This document shows positions 36,952 to 49,229 of a DNA stretch of 64,000 nucleotides, piece after piece. The stretch covers positions 122,276-186,275 of the forward strand of contig NZ_RCHN01000007.1 in the NCBI RefSeq assembly GCF_003671495.1, written 5' to 3'. The notes beneath the pieces were generated by a model. It searched no databases, was not told the DNA's origin, and saw only the letters and a program-made list of their open reading frames with translations. The translations under genes were made by a program, and so were the position numbers. The stretch comes from Ketobacter sp. Its GTDB lineage: Bacteria; Pseudomonadota; Gammaproteobacteria; Pseudomonadales; Ketobacteraceae. The stretch's first letter is position 1. The number at the start of each line of letters is the position of its first letter.

Positions 36952-38000
36952 TTCATGGAGCCATCCAGGTTAATGTCGTGGGCCCAGACGTAATCATGAC
37001 TGAACGGGATCTGCAGGGCGGCCTCCAGAATGTACTGCGCGTATAACCTGGAATTCATTTCGGTGTGGAAGAAGTGTCTGGCGCAGGCAGCCCAGGCCTG
37101 GCGCTTGGCATCGTCATGATGAAACTCGCGGATCTTGCGCAGCAGGTCATCCTCGTCATTGAAATACACCGCGCTTTCGGGGGGGAGCAATTCATCGAAG
37201 CGAGGTTTGGCGCTGGTGAACTGTAGAATGCCGTTGCCGGCCAATTGCGCCATGCGGGCGGAGGAATACCAGTAATCCCCTTCCTGACGATTCAGGTTCA
37301 GGCCCATTTTGGTGTTGGCCAGTGCCCGGTCGTAGTCCCGCCCCCACACCGGCGCTTCCCCAAAACTGCCAAAGGTTTTGAAGTTCATTTCATCCGCCAG
37401 CGCTTCTTTAAAGCGCTTGATCATCTCCAGGCGCTGGGTGAAGTCGTTGCTGTTGCTGCAGAACAGTAAATCAATGGGCAGATCCGTGCGCTGGGAATTA
37501 TCCAGCGTCTCGATGGCGGCATCCACCGGATTGGGCATGTGGTAGACGCGGGCCCCGATGCCTTCAAAGATTTTCAATTCGCGGCGGCCGGTGGACACAA
37601 AAATGGCGTCCACCACGCTGGCCCGATGCTTGATGCGCTCCACGTTGCTGGGCACGAACAGAGGATCGTTGTTGCAGTGAATGACGCCGCATGCGGGCAA
37701 GCGACGTTTGATGGTCGTCAGCGTGTCATTGCTGATCATATCGCAGTGGCCGGCGATCACCAGGTCCGGTTCGAAGGCCTCCACCGTTTCCAGCAGGCGT
37801 TTATTGGCGCTTTTTACCCCCAGGTCGCGAATCCCGAAGGGGGCTTCAAAGGCGGCCACATCGCGGTCACTGAAGCCCTGGGTGTAGTGGTCATTCTTGA
37901 TCAGCCCAAAGGTCAGTTTCTGTGCCCAGCTTACCCGGGTTTTGCCGTAGCGGCGCAATTGCTGGTAAGCGATGTGCAATACCCTTTTGGGTTGCGGCAT
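36948..38000 (-). CDS. Glycosyltransferase (CgeB/DUF3880-like GT-B)
   Basis: 350 aa. It lacks the classic GT4 motif but carries the arrangement of spore-maturation CgeB-like transferases: LGVKSANKRLLETVEAFEPDLVIAG, a CGVIHCNNDPLFVP loop, PIDLLFCSNSNDFTQRLEMI, and late GLNLNRQEGDYWYSSARMAQLAGNG. Its stop overlaps the YrbL-like start. It sits among LPS-core glycosyltransferases and probably modifies the same glycan. Family call moderate; acceptor unknown. Confidence 0.78.
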   Translation of the reverse strand: MPQPKRVLHIAYQQLRRYGKTRVSWAQKLTFGLIKNDHYTQGFSDRDVAAFEAPFGIRDLGVKSANKRLLETVEAFEPDLVIAGHCDMISNDTLTTIKRRLPACGVIHCNNDPLFVPSNVERIKHRASVVDAIFVSTGRRELKIFEGIGARVYHMPNPVDAAIETLDNSQRTDLPIDLLFCSNSNDFTQRLEMIKRFKEALADEMNFKTFGSFGEAPVWGRDYDRALANTKMGLNLNRQEGDYWYSSARMAQLAGNGILQFTSAKPRFDELLPPESAVYFNDEDDLLRKIREFHHDDAKRQAWAACARHFFHTEMNSRLYAQYILEAALQIPFSHDYVWAHDINLDGSMK

Positions 38001-38101
38001 AACGGGGTTCCTCGGAGCTAAGGGCAGTGGGATAAAGTGTGCGGGATTATAACAGTGCTGCGGGCAGGGGATAACCCTTGGTTGACCTGGCTTGAGGCTG
38101 G

Positions 38102-39232
38102 CTAAGGGTGGTGGGCCTTTTCCTCCAGCAGCCGGTAGTACACGCCGAGGGTGCCCTGTACCTGCTGCTCCAGATAGAAGGCTGCAGGCAGGCTGATGCT
38201 GTGCTGTTCGTGCAGCAGCTCACTGACCCGTTGGCTGAAGGCGGCAATGTCGTCGGCGGGCACCAGGCCCCGTGGGAAACCGGCGTTCAGGGATTCACTG
38301 GCGCCGCCCCGGTCGTAGGCCACCACCGGACAGCCGCAGGCCAGGGCTTCCGGCACGGTGCGACCGAAGGGCTCGGCCTTGTTGGACATATGGCAGGTCA
38401 CCGCCGCCAGACCATAAAACGCTTGGATGTCCGCACGGTGCCCCACGAAGGTAATGTGTTCGGTCAGCCCCAGGTCATCCCGTTGCTTGAGCAGCTCGTC
38501 AAGATAGTGTTCTTTGTTGGGCTCGGCGGCCCCCACCACCACGCCGTGGGCCTCTGGCTCCAGTCGGATCAACTGTGCCATCATCGCCAGAAACGCTTCC
38601 TGCCCCTTCCAGCGGGACAGCCTGCCCGGCATCAGGATGATGCGTTTGCCTTCCAGCTGAGGGTATTCGCTGTAGAGTTGGGTTCGCCATTGCACTGTGC
38701 AGGCATCGGTATTGAACGCAGACGGGTCCAGCCCCCGATAGATACGGGTGATTTTGGCCGGGTCCACGGGGTAGTTGTCCAGGATATAACGGTGTACGCA
38801 ATCGGAAATGGCGATGAGTTTCTCCCCCCTCGCCATGATGGCGCTGTAGGGCGTGACGGAGTACATGCCATGGAAGGTACTGACCAGCCCGGGACGGGTC
38901 GCTTGTGGCATCCGGCGCCAGGCCAGCCACACGATCCAGGCGGGAACCCGGGAGCGCACATGGACAATATCCGGCTTCAGCTCCGCCAGCAGCCGGCGCA
39001 TGGGGCGAACCTGCAGCAGCGAGGCCAGGGATTTGCGGTGCACCGGCATCTGGATGTGCTCAGTACCACCGGCGATCAGTTGTTGCACCATGCCACCACC
39101 ACTGGAGATCACAATGGAGCGGTGACCCAGGGCGGCGATCTCGCGGGCAAATTCCACCGTGCCCCGTTCTACGCCGCCGGAGTTGAGGGCGGGTAGAACC
39201 TGGACGATGGTCAATCTGGAGGGGGTGTTCAC
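38102..39232 (-). CDS. Glycosyltransferase family 4
   Basis: 376 aa with both GT-B halves: [21 protein letters not shown] at the N-terminus, [21 protein letters not shown] (about residue 195), [13 protein letters not shown] and the donor motif [28 protein letters not shown]. The start codon overlaps the ugd stop by 4 bp (39229-39232), so it is coupled to UDP-glucuronate production. That makes transfer of a UDP-sugar (e.g. glucuronate or a derivative) an inference worth noting. Confidence 0.92.
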   Translation of the reverse strand: MNTPSRLTIVQVLPALNSGGVERGTVEFAREIAALGHRSIVISSGGGMVQQLIAGGTEHIQMPVHRKSLASLLQVRPMRRLLAELKPDIVHVRSRVPAWIVWLAWRRMPQATRPGLVSTFHGMYSVTPYSAIMARGEKLIAISDCVHRYILDNYPVDPAKITRIYRGLDPSAFNTDACTVQWRTQLYSEYPQLEGKRIILMPGRLSRWKGQEAFLAMMAQLIRLEPEAHGVVVGAAEPNKEHYLDELLKQRDDLGLTEHITFVGHRADIQAFYGLAAVTCHMSNKAEPFGRTVPEALACGCPVVAYDRGGASESLNAGFPRGLVPADDIAAFSQRVSELLHEQHSISLPAAFYLEQQVQGTLGVYYRLLEEKAHHP

Positions 39233-40575
39233 TGCACGGGAGAGGCGATGGAATCTCCACGCGCAACCGCGTAGTACAGGAATCCGGCGGCCTTGGCGTC
39301 ATCGGGATTGTACAAATTTCGACCATCCACAATGATGCTGAAGTTGAGTTGTTCCTTGAGCCACTTGAAGTCCACCGTACGGAAGGCTTTCCACTCGGTG
39401 CAGATGACCAGAGCGTCAGCGCCTTTCACGGCTTCATTACGGGTGCCGCAGAACATCAGGTCTTCACGATTGCCGTAAATGCGCTGGCATTCTTCCATGG
39501 CCTCAGGGTCATAGGCTTTCACCTTGGCGCCGGCGGCCCACAGGGATTCCATCAGCGTACGACTGGGGGCCTCCCGCATGTCATCGGTGTTGGGTTTGAA
39601 GGACAGGCCCCAGACGGCAATGGTTTTGCCGGCCAGGTCACCGTCGAATGCCTTGTTGATCTTGGCGAACAGGGTTTCCTTTTGCCGCAGATTGACGTTT
39701 TCCACCGCCAGCAGCAATTCGGGATGGTAGCCGATGGTTTTCGCGGTGCGTGCCAGGGCCTGCACATCCTTGGGGAAACAGGAGCCGCCGTAGCCGGCGC
39801 CGGGATAGATAAAGTGATAACCGATGCGGGGATCTGAGCCGATGCCTTCCCGCACATGCTCGATATCCACACCCAGGCGTTCCGCCAACTGGGACATCTC
39901 GTTCATAAAGCTGATCTTGGTGGCCAGCATGGCATTGGCAGCGTACTTGGTGAATTCTGCTGCCCGTACGTCCATGAACATCAATTTGTCATGATTCCGC
40001 ATGTAGGGGGAGTAGCACTCACGCATCAGGTCGCGAACCTGATCTGAATCGGTGCCGACGATGATGCGGGCGCCTTTGGTGAAGTCTTCCAGGGCGCTGC
40101 CTTCCTTGAGGAATTCCGGATTGGAGCAGACATCAAAATCCAGCTGAGTGCCCCGCTTCTCCAGTTCCTGGGCAATGGCCGCCTGTACCTTCTCGGCTGT
40201 GCCCACGGGGACCGTGGATTTGTCGATCACCACCTTGTAATCTGACATGTGCTGACCGATGGTCCGCGCCACTGCGACCACGTATTGCAGATCCGCCGCG
40301 CCATCTTCGTCCGGTGGCGTGCCCACCGCGATGAACTGCAGCACGCCGTGAGCAACGCCTTCTTCGGCGGAAGTGGTGAAATTGAGGGTGCCCTCTGCCA
40401 CGCATCGCTTGACCACGTCTTCGATCCCGGGCTCATAGATCGGAATAACACCTTGTTTTAGCTTGTCTATTTTGGCTGGGTCAATATCAACACAGACCAC
40501 TTCGTGGCCCACATCTGCCAAACATGCACCGGTAACAAGTCCTACATAACCGGTTCCGAATACGGTGATTTTCAT
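39229..40575 (-). CDS. ugd: UDP-glucose 6-dehydrogenase
   Basis: 448 aa; makes UDP-glucuronate from UDP-glucose with two NAD+. Rossmann start [23 protein letters not shown] shown in part as [20 protein letters not shown]; catalytic Cys in [36 protein letters not shown] and the C-terminal [17 protein letters not shown] are diagnostic. It opens the leftward glycosyltransferase run, and the divergent intergenic space (40576-40784) separates it from the low-GC rightward block, probably containing promoters for both. Confidence 0.96.
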   Translation of the reverse strand: MKITVFGTGYVGLVTGACLADVGHEVVCVDIDPAKIDKLKQGVIPIYEPGIEDVVKRCVAEGTLNFTTSAEEGVAHGVLQFIAVGTPPDEDGAADLQYVVAVARTIGQHMSDYKVVIDKSTVPVGTAEKVQAAIAQELEKRGTQLDFDVCSNPEFLKEGSALEDFTKGARIIVGTDSDQVRDLMRECYSPYMRNHDKLMFMDVRAAEFTKYAANAMLATKISFMNEMSQLAERLGVDIEHVREGIGSDPRIGYHFIYPGAGYGGSCFPKDVQALARTAKTIGYHPELLLAVENVNLRQKETLFAKINKAFDGDLAGKTIAVWGLSFKPNTDDMREAPSRTLMESLWAAGAKVKAYDPEAMEECQRIYGNREDLMFCGTRNEAVKGADALVICTEWKAFRTVDFKWLKEQLNFSIIVDGRNLYNPDDAKAAGFLYYAVARGDSIASPVQ

Positions 40576-40784
40576 TTGGTCAAATACCTTTTCTACAATT
40601 GAGTGGCCTAAGCAAAGGTCTTAATTGTAAGCTGAAATTAGTGATTTTAAGTAGCTTGCTAGTTGATTAAGCGTATTAATAACGAAAATCTATTTTGTAT
40701 GTATCAAAACCATGAGAATTTCTATTGTAGGGTCCTGTGATGTAGAATCCTTCCGCCTTTTTCAGCCTTGGATTATTAGATAGC

Positions 40785-41699
40785 ATGTCGGATATCAATA
40801 TTTGTGTTTGCACATTCCAGCGTGTCGCTTTGTTAGCGCAGTGTTTAAATAGCTTAACCGAGATGCGCTTGCCCGAAAATACCACTGTTACAGTCACAGT
40901 GGTTGATAATGATGTCAACGGCTCCGCTAAGTCAACAGTTGAAAGATTGTTCTCTAAGTTTCCGCTCGCTCTACATTACAAAATTGAGCCCAAGAGAGGA
41001 ATCCCTTGTGCCCGAAACAGCGCCATTGTTGAAACTTTGAGAATGGGTAGCGACTATCTGATTTTCATCGATGATGATGAATGGGTTGAGCGTGACTGGC
41101 TTGTCAGTCTTCTTGATTACAGCCGTTCGCTGGGAGGGGGCGTTGTTGTTCACGGGAGGGTTATTTCCGAGCTTCCTGTGGGTCTCCCACCAGAAATTTC
41201 AGGGCTATTTGGAAAGAAGGCTCGACCTACGGGGCTGAAGCTGAGCGCTTGTGCTACAGATAACGTTTTGATCCCGGCGATCGTATACCGAGATTTGGGG
41301 CTGAAGTTTGATGAAACTTATCCTTTAGCCGGGGGGACGGACACCAAGTACTTTGTAGAAGCGGTTTCAAGAGGAATCGAGATATATCAGTGCGCAGAGG
41401 CTGTAGTGCATGAACATATACCTCAGAGTAGAACCTCTTTACGATGGTTGGCTAAAAGAAAGTATAGGGCGGGGATTACAGATGCGTGGCGCAAGAAAAA
41501 GATGGGCGCAAATAACCTGCGAATTTTGCTGAGTAGTCTACTGAAAATTATCTTAGCACTTTTGAAACTGGTCGTGTGTGCGATCCTAGGAAGAAAGTTA
41601 AATAGGAACCAAGCATGGTTAAAGTTGAGCAAGTCAGTAGGCCAGATAGCTGGGTTGTTTGGGCGCAGTATTGATAGCTATAGAACCGTGGATAGCTGA
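40785..41699 (+). CDS. Glycosyltransferase family 2
   Basis: 304 aa, GT-A fold. NICVCTFQRVALLAQCLNSL at the start, PKRGIPCARNSAI, and the metal-binding motif YLIFIDDDEWVERDWL (about residues 90-105). ...EHIPQSRTSLRWLAKRKYRAG is the usual GT2 ending region, followed by a hydrophobic helix (about 245-265) and a basic tail that may hold it to the membrane. First gene of the low-GC block. Sugar and acceptor unknown. Confidence 0.9.
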   Translation: MSDINICVCTFQRVALLAQCLNSLTEMRLPENTTVTVTVVDNDVNGSAKSTVERLFSKFPLALHYKIEPKRGIPCARNSAIVETLRMGSDYLIFIDDDEWVERDWLVSLLDYSRSLGGGVVVHGRVISELPVGLPPEISGLFGKKARPTGLKLSACATDNVLIPAIVYRDLGLKFDETYPLAGGTDTKYFVEAVSRGIEIYQCAEAVVHEHIPQSRTSLRWLAKRKYRAGITDAWRKKKMGANNLRILLSSLLKIILALLKLVVCAILGRKLNRNQAWLKLSKSVGQIAGLFGRSIDSYRTVDS

Positions 41700-41796
41700 A
41701 CAATTGGTGGGGATAGAATGTGCTGAGCGAACGATAGGTTTAGGATTTGTGTTCGAAAAGCACTTTTTTTGAAGTTGTGTCGCTAATGGGTTGCTT

Positions 41797-42699
41797 ATGG
41801 GAATTTTTGAGAGAAGAAAGAAACGTAGAAAAGCTAAGGCAGAAAAAGTGGAATCTCTGCGTTTGCGTAGGGCGCTTGTCTCTTTGATGTATCAAGACTT
41901 TGCGCTGAATCGTACTGCTTCAGGGGTTTGTGCAGAAAGGGCTGTTCCCTTGATCGTTTCGTTGACCAGTTTTTCCAAAAGAATTAACCAGGTCCATTTG
42001 GCTATCGAAAGTATATTCCAGCAATCACTGAAGCCGAACAAGGTTGTTCTGTGGCTTTCTGAGGATGAATTCAGCTCACGAGACATACCCGAGATTTTGC
42101 GCTCACAAATTGGTCGAGGGTTGGAGGTTAGGTTCTGTGAGAAGGATTTGGGTCCCTACACTAAATTTTACTATGCATTAAAAGAATATCCGGATGCATT
42201 GATTCTTACGGTTGATGATGATGTTTTGTATCCCCCCGATATGATTGATCAGTTATATCGAGCCTATATGAAGTCACCCGAAGTTATTCATTGCCATAGA
42301 GCTCATATGATGAAGGTTAATAAGGCGGGAGGGTTGCATCCTTACAATGAGTGGGAATTTTGTGTTGCAGGTACAAGCTTGGGAGAATGTGTTTTTCCGA
42401 CGGGGGTTGGTGGGGTTCTGTATTTTCCTGGTTGTTTTGATGAGGAAGTTCTAAATAAGGATGCGTTTTTAGAGCTTGCTCCTAAGGCGGACGATGTTTG
42501 GTTGAAAGCAATGAGTCTAAAAAAAGGCACCTTGTCTCAAGTTGTGCCTGATGAGAGAGAGTGGGAAGAGAGGTTTCTGTTTATAGAGGGCTCGCAGAAA
42601 ATTGGGTTAAAATATGGAAACATGAAAGGCAAGTCTACGGGTAATGACGAGAAGTTAAGAGCAGTGTTTGATGCTTATGACTTGTGGGGAAGATTGTAG
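41797..42699 (+). CDS. Glycosyltransferase-like protein
   Basis: 300 aa from ATG 41797 (a TTG two codons earlier is possible). A basic start (RRKKRRKAKAEK) precedes a GT-A-like core: PLIVSLTSFSKRINQVHLAIESIF, then ALILTVDDDVLYPPDMIDQLY, where DDD would bind the metal-nucleotide, and PKADDVWLKAMSLKKG with a second acidic pair. This pattern is found in uncharacterised polysaccharide-locus transferases. The 97-bp gap from the GT2 gene and the same direction suggest one transcript. Confidence 0.78.
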   Translation: MGIFERRKKRRKAKAEKVESLRLRRALVSLMYQDFALNRTASGVCAERAVPLIVSLTSFSKRINQVHLAIESIFQQSLKPNKVVLWLSEDEFSSRDIPEILRSQIGRGLEVRFCEKDLGPYTKFYYALKEYPDALILTVDDDVLYPPDMIDQLYRAYMKSPEVIHCHRAHMMKVNKAGGLHPYNEWEFCVAGTSLGECVFPTGVGGVLYFPGCFDEEVLNKDAFLELAPKADDVWLKAMSLKKGTLSQVVPDEREWEERFLFIEGSQKIGLKYGNMKGKSTGNDEKLRAVFDAYDLWGRL

Positions 42700-42813
42700 G
42701 TAGCATGAATGGTATGTCATAAAAACCCTATGTTGAGAGTTATTAAATAAAGTGGCGCGTGAACTTCTTTGTCGTTGGGAATGCCGCACTTTTTTAATGG
42801 GATATTGGTCTAT

Positions 42814-44538
42814 ATGTTGGAAAGTCTAAGCGTCTATTTTCGGTTGCTCAGGTTCGTAAGGCCTTATTTGTGGCACTTTGCAGTAAGTGTTGTGGGATTT
42901 CTGTTGTTTGCAGCATCTCAACCATTATTGGCTAAGATGATGGAGCTGATTATTGGGGCGATTGAAGGCAAGAATACCGAAGATCGGTACTTGTTGCCTC
43001 TCGCAGCAGTGGGGATATTCTTTATTCGGGGGGTGGGAACATTCATTGGGGTTTACTTCAATGATTTTGTTGCAGCTAGCGTAATTCGGGATATTAGGAA
43101 GCAGTTGTTTTGCCAGTTGACATTGCTTCCTGCGCAATTTTATGACGACAATCCTCAAGGGGAGCTGCTACACAGGCTTGGAAGTGGAGTTGGGCAAATT
43201 CAGGCAGCAATTACTACTGCTCTCAAAGTTGTGATTCGAGAAGGATTTACGGTTTTGTTTTTGTTGGCATACGTGTTCTATTTGAACTGGGAATTGTCGC
43301 TTGTCTTTCTCTTGGTTGCTCCTGTTCTCGCTTTTATTGTCTCGTATGTGACGAAACGATTTAAGAAAATCGCGAGGAAAAACGAGAAAGTCCTGGCTAA
43401 AGTAATGCAGGTTTCGAAGGAGATGATCGGAAACTATGGGATAGTGAGGGGTTTTGGAGCAGAGGATTATGAGATTTCTCGCTACGGCGGGGCTCTTGAC
43501 CAGGCATTTTCTATGCAGATGAAGATTCGGAAGCTGTCAGCGTTATTTTCACCTCTGTCTCAACTTATGATTTCAATTGCCATGGCGGTAATAATCGTTT
43601 TGTTGTTGAGTCCCGCTGTTTTGGAGTCGGGAACTACAGGTGAGCTTGTAGGTTATTTGACTGCAATCGCTCTCATCCCAAAGCCACTCAGGCAGTTGAG
43701 TGGAGTTGGCATGATGATTCAGCGAGGAATCATCGGCGCAGAGATCATTTTTTCCCTACTGGACGAAGAAGCCGAGAAAGACGACGGTCCATTGGAACTT
43801 GACACGGTTGAGGGTGCTATTCGGGTAAATGAACTGTCATTCAGCTATCCGGGGAGTGAAAACTCTGTGTTGAAAGGGATAACATTTGGCGTGGCTCCCG
43901 GAGAAATGGTGGCGCTAGTCGGGCGTTCAGGAGGAGGGAAAAGTACAATAGTATCTCTATTGTCACGTGCTTATGAGGTACCTGATGGCAAGATCTATAT
44001 AGATGATCACGATATTAACCAATTTAAGTTGAAAAACCTTAGATCGCACATTGCGATTGTCAGTCAAAACATAGCATTGTTTCATGACAGTATTCGGAAC
44101 AATGTTGCCTATGGTGACCAAAGTGTCAGCGATGAGCTTGTTTTGCAGGCGCTTAGGAGAGCGCATGCTCTAGAGTTCGTTGATCAGTTGCCAGAGGGGA
44201 TGCACACCCTTGTTGGTGATAATGGTTTGAAGCTATCCGGTGGCCAAAGGCAAAGAATCTCAATTGCCAGAGCGTTTCTAAAGAATGCGCCTATTTTGAT
44301 CTTGGATGAGGCCACATCTGCCCTGGACAACGAGTCTGAAACCATCGTTACGCAGGCGATAGAGGAGTTGGCTAGCACAAGAACCACTTTGGTGATTGCG
44401 CACAGGCTTTCAACCATAAAGCGCGCCGATAGGCTGATTGTGATGGATGCGGGGAAAATAGTCGAAAGTGGGACGCATGACCAGCTAATACAAATGGGGG
44501 GGTACTATTCGGGGTTGTATAAATCTGAGTATAAATAA
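42814..44538 (+). CDS. msbA: Lipid A/LPS flippase MsbA, ABC exporter
   Basis: 574 aa from ATG 42814; in-frame starts upstream (ATG 42781, TTG 42769) exist, but this one best matches MsbA (...SVYFRLLRFVRPYLWHFAVS). Six membrane helices (to about residue 310) are followed by a nucleotide-binding domain with Walker A VGRSGGGKSTIV, Q-loop SQNIALF, signature LSGGQRQRISIARA and Walker B ILILDEATSALD. It flips core-lipid A across the inner membrane. Gene content and position between glnE/ilvE and waaA match the Pseudomonas LPS core locus; its low GC is unlike the flanks. Confidence 0.9.
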   Translation: MLESLSVYFRLLRFVRPYLWHFAVSVVGFLLFAASQPLLAKMMELIIGAIEGKNTEDRYLLPLAAVGIFFIRGVGTFIGVYFNDFVAASVIRDIRKQLFCQLTLLPAQFYDDNPQGELLHRLGSGVGQIQAAITTALKVVIREGFTVLFLLAYVFYLNWELSLVFLLVAPVLAFIVSYVTKRFKKIARKNEKVLAKVMQVSKEMIGNYGIVRGFGAEDYEISRYGGALDQAFSMQMKIRKLSALFSPLSQLMISIAMAVIIVLLLSPAVLESGTTGELVGYLTAIALIPKPLRQLSGVGMMIQRGIIGAEIIFSLLDEEAEKDDGPLELDTVEGAIRVNELSFSYPGSENSVLKGITFGVAPGEMVALVGRSGGGKSTIVSLLSRAYEVPDGKIYIDDHDINQFKLKNLRSHIAIVSQNIALFHDSIRNNVAYGDQSVSDELVLQALRRAHALEFVDQLPEGMHTLVGDNGLKLSGGQRQRISIARAFLKNAPILILDEATSALDNESETIVTQAIEELASTRTTLVIAHRLSTIKRADRLIVMDAGKIVESGTHDQLIQMGGYYSGLYKSEYK

Positions 44539-44696
44539 TGGGCTCTCCAGTTTCGGATTCTGAATTGATATTGTTCTTTATTTGGTTGTGTAAATGTATG
44601 GTGATTTTCGGTTTGGAATGGTCAACTTTACTTTGGAGTGTTTGGCCTGTGAATAATGCGCTGCTCTTTTTGGCGCGGTCCATATGTGGAGTGTGA

Positions 44697-45989
44697 ATGG
44701 ATTTTTACTTTGATGCTGATATTTTTTTGGGAAGAAAAGCGGGGATCTATCGTTATTCCAAGGAAATCGCGGCGCGCTTTTATAGTGATCCGGATGTTAA
44801 CTGTAGGTTCGTCTCCAGTTCGGCTCTTGGCGGAGAAGCGTTTTCAGAGGTGTTGAACGATTTGTTCGGTGAGCGTGCATGCCTTTACGAAATGTACTGC
44901 TCAAAAAATGGTGAGAGAATAGAGCGTAGAGCAAGGCTTGCTTTTAGAATGGCTAAAGCTCGTTATGAAGCAGAGCCTTCGTTCGTGAGGAAAATGGATA
45001 GAGAGTATCGTCGACTAAAATATGAGAGCGAAAATAGTAAACTAGTGCGGTCAGGCGCTCATTTTTTGTTTGGCGGTAAGCAGCCCGTTGTTTTCTCACC
45101 TCTAAGGGCCTTGGCGCCAGAGTATTTCAGTTCGCCAGATCCCGTATTTAAGGTTCAGGTCGTTCATGATTTGATACCGGTATTGCACAGAGATTTTTGT
45201 GGTCGCACTCGGACATTTGATGAGGCGTATCAAGTGTTGGGTCAGCTTGATATGGTGGTCACAGACTCGGAGTCTACTCGAAGAGATTTGCTGAGAATGA
45301 GGCCTGACTTAACTCAGGAAAAAGTAATCGCAATCCCTTTGGCCGCAAGCAATCACTTCGCGCCTGTTACTGATTTGAATAAAATAAGCGCGGTGAGAGA
45401 GAAGTATGGAATTCCGGCAGGATCTGATTATATTTTTGCAGTCAGCACGCTCGAGCCAAGGAAGAATCAACTTAGGCTCATAGAGGCTTGGTCCGATATT
45501 GTACATACTCTGAGTATCAAAGACCCGAAATTGGTTATAGCGGGTTCAAGGGGGTGGGGGGACGGGTACTTGGAAAGCCTCGATAGGTGTGATGAGATTA
45601 ACAAGTCGGTACTATTTACAGGTTTTGTTGAGGACGAGGATTTACCAGCTTTGTATAGTGGCAGCGTGCTGACCGCCTACCCATCACTGTATGAAGGTTT
45701 TGGTTTGCCGGTTCTTGAGTCGATTAGCTGTGGAAAATTCTGTGTTACGTCTAATGTCTCTTCAATCCCCGAAATTACTGGCGATGATTACCCTTTAGTC
45801 AACCCCGAATCCGTCAAAGAGATAAGCGATCTAATAAGCAAAGGTGTTAATGATGGTGAATTTAGGCGTCGTATGGAGCAAAAGGGCCTTATGAGAGCTG
45901 AAAAATTCGATTGGGATAAGACGTATGAAAGAACTAAAGCTGCCATCCAGATTGGCTTATCAAGATCTTTCGGTTCGCGAATGAAATAA
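44697..45989 (+). CDS. Glycosyltransferase family 1/4, first of a tandem pair
   Basis: 430 aa, GT-B fold. FYFDADIFLGRKAGIYRYSKE at the start; VHDLIPVLHRDF and DSESTRRDLLR mark the end of the N-domain; the donor domain has FAVSTLEPRKNQLRLIEAW, AGSRGWGDGY, LFTGFVEDEDLPALYSGS and the motif YPSLYEGFGLPVLESISCG. It resembles D-rhamnan transferases (WbpX/WbpY/WbpZ-like) in overall pattern. The next gene is a close paralogue. With gmd/rmd downstream, GDP-D-rhamnose is a likely donor (inference). Confidence 0.9.
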   Translation: MDFYFDADIFLGRKAGIYRYSKEIAARFYSDPDVNCRFVSSSALGGEAFSEVLNDLFGERACLYEMYCSKNGERIERRARLAFRMAKARYEAEPSFVRKMDREYRRLKYESENSKLVRSGAHFLFGGKQPVVFSPLRALAPEYFSSPDPVFKVQVVHDLIPVLHRDFCGRTRTFDEAYQVLGQLDMVVTDSESTRRDLLRMRPDLTQEKVIAIPLAASNHFAPVTDLNKISAVREKYGIPAGSDYIFAVSTLEPRKNQLRLIEAWSDIVHTLSIKDPKLVIAGSRGWGDGYLESLDRCDEINKSVLFTGFVEDEDLPALYSGSVLTAYPSLYEGFGLPVLESISCGKFCVTSNVSSIPEITGDDYPLVNPESVKEISDLISKGVNDGEFRRRMEQKGLMRAEKFDWDKTYERTKAAIQIGLSRSFGSRMK

Positions 45990-46004
45990 TTTGGGTGTTT
46001 TCTA

Positions 46005-47282
46005 ATGAATTTTTACTTCGATGCGGACATATTTCGAGGAAAGAAGGCCGGAATATATCGTTATTCTCACGAAATGGCGGTCAGGTTTTTGGCTGACCCT
46101 GAAGTTGATTGTCATTTTCTTTCTGGTTCGGGGCTTACTAAAAAGAAGTTCGTTAAGGCGTTTTCAGAAGTGTTTGATGGACGTGTAAGCCTTTACGAGT
46201 CATATGTGTTGGGGAATGGAATGTGTGTGGGTCGTGCTGCACGAGACCTCTATGATGGAGCGCGAGAGAGTTACAAGCAAGACCCTAGTATCAAAAATAA
46301 ACTCAAGCGGGAGTACTATAGGCTTAGGTCGAGTGCTGAAAATAGAAGATTGAATAGGCTGGGCGCTAGTTTTCACTTGTCTGGTAGAAACCCAATCGTG
46401 TTTTCCCCTCATAATGCGTTGTCGGATGGTTTTTTTGCTCTCAAGTCTCCCGCGTTCAAGGTTCAGGTTGTTTATGATCTGATTCCGGTTTTATTCAGAA
46501 CATACTTTGATGATACTTCTGTTTTTGATCGTGTGTACGAGAATTTGAACAGGGTCGATCTGATAGTGACTATTTCAGATTCAACCCGGGCAGATTTAGT
46601 TAAGTTGAGGCCAGATCTAGATCCGGGGAAGATTGTATCAATACCATTAGCAGCAAGTGAGCATTTTGTGCCGGAGGTGGATGCAGCCAAGATCCAGAAA
46701 GTTAAGAAAAAGTACGGCATACCAATTGACGCTGATTATGTGTTCTCAGTAAGCACTGTTGAGCCAAGAAAGAACCAGCTTCGTTTGGTTGAAGCTTGGA
46801 CCAAAATTAAGTCTAGCGTGAATATGAGAAATCCTAAATTAGTCATTGCTGGTGGTAAAGGATGGGGGAAAGACTATCTTGATCGTCTGGCTAATCATGA
46901 TCAAGTGGATAAGACTGTGATTTTCACGGGTTATGTTGATGATGAGGATCTGCCTGTGTTGTATAGCGGAAGTATTCTTACAGCATATCCTTCCCTATAT
47001 GAGGGATTTGGCATACCTGTTTTAGAATCGATGGGATGTGGCCGCTTCTGCGTCACTTCAAATGTATCGTCAATTCCTGAAATAGTCGGGCCTGACTATC
47101 CAACGGTAAATCCAGAATCTGTTTCTGAAATTGCAGAACTATTGCTAAGCGCAATAAATGACGGAGAGTTTAGAGAGCGTATGGAGCAACTCGGTTTCGA
47201 TCGCGCAAAGCTTTTCACCTGGGACAAAGTTTACCGTGAGACAAAGGCGGCAGTGCAAGCATCCGCATCCAACTATTTTTAG
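46005..47282 (+). CDS. Glycosyltransferase family 1/4, second of a tandem pair
   Basis: 425 aa, colinear with the previous protein from end to end (FYFDADIFRGKKAGIYRYSHE; VYDLIPVLFRTYF; FSVSTVEPRKNQLRLVEAW; YPSLYEGFGIPVLESMGCG). The two are separated by 15 bp, so this is a tandem duplication followed by divergence, probably giving two linkages of one repeating unit. The divergence by eye is large, so the event is not recent. Donor probably GDP-D-rhamnose by context. Confidence 0.9.
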   Translation: MNFYFDADIFRGKKAGIYRYSHEMAVRFLADPEVDCHFLSGSGLTKKKFVKAFSEVFDGRVSLYESYVLGNGMCVGRAARDLYDGARESYKQDPSIKNKLKREYYRLRSSAENRRLNRLGASFHLSGRNPIVFSPHNALSDGFFALKSPAFKVQVVYDLIPVLFRTYFDDTSVFDRVYENLNRVDLIVTISDSTRADLVKLRPDLDPGKIVSIPLAASEHFVPEVDAAKIQKVKKKYGIPIDADYVFSVSTVEPRKNQLRLVEAWTKIKSSVNMRNPKLVIAGGKGWGKDYLDRLANHDQVDKTVIFTGYVDDEDLPVLYSGSILTAYPSLYEGFGIPVLESMGCGRFCVTSNVSSIPEIVGPDYPTVNPESVSEIAELLLSAINDGEFRERMEQLGFDRAKLFTWDKVYRETKAAVQASASNYF

Positions 47283-47302
47283 TTATCTATATACTTTTCT
47301 AA

Positions 47303-49212
<1,910 letters not shown>

Positions 49213-49229
<17 letters not shown>

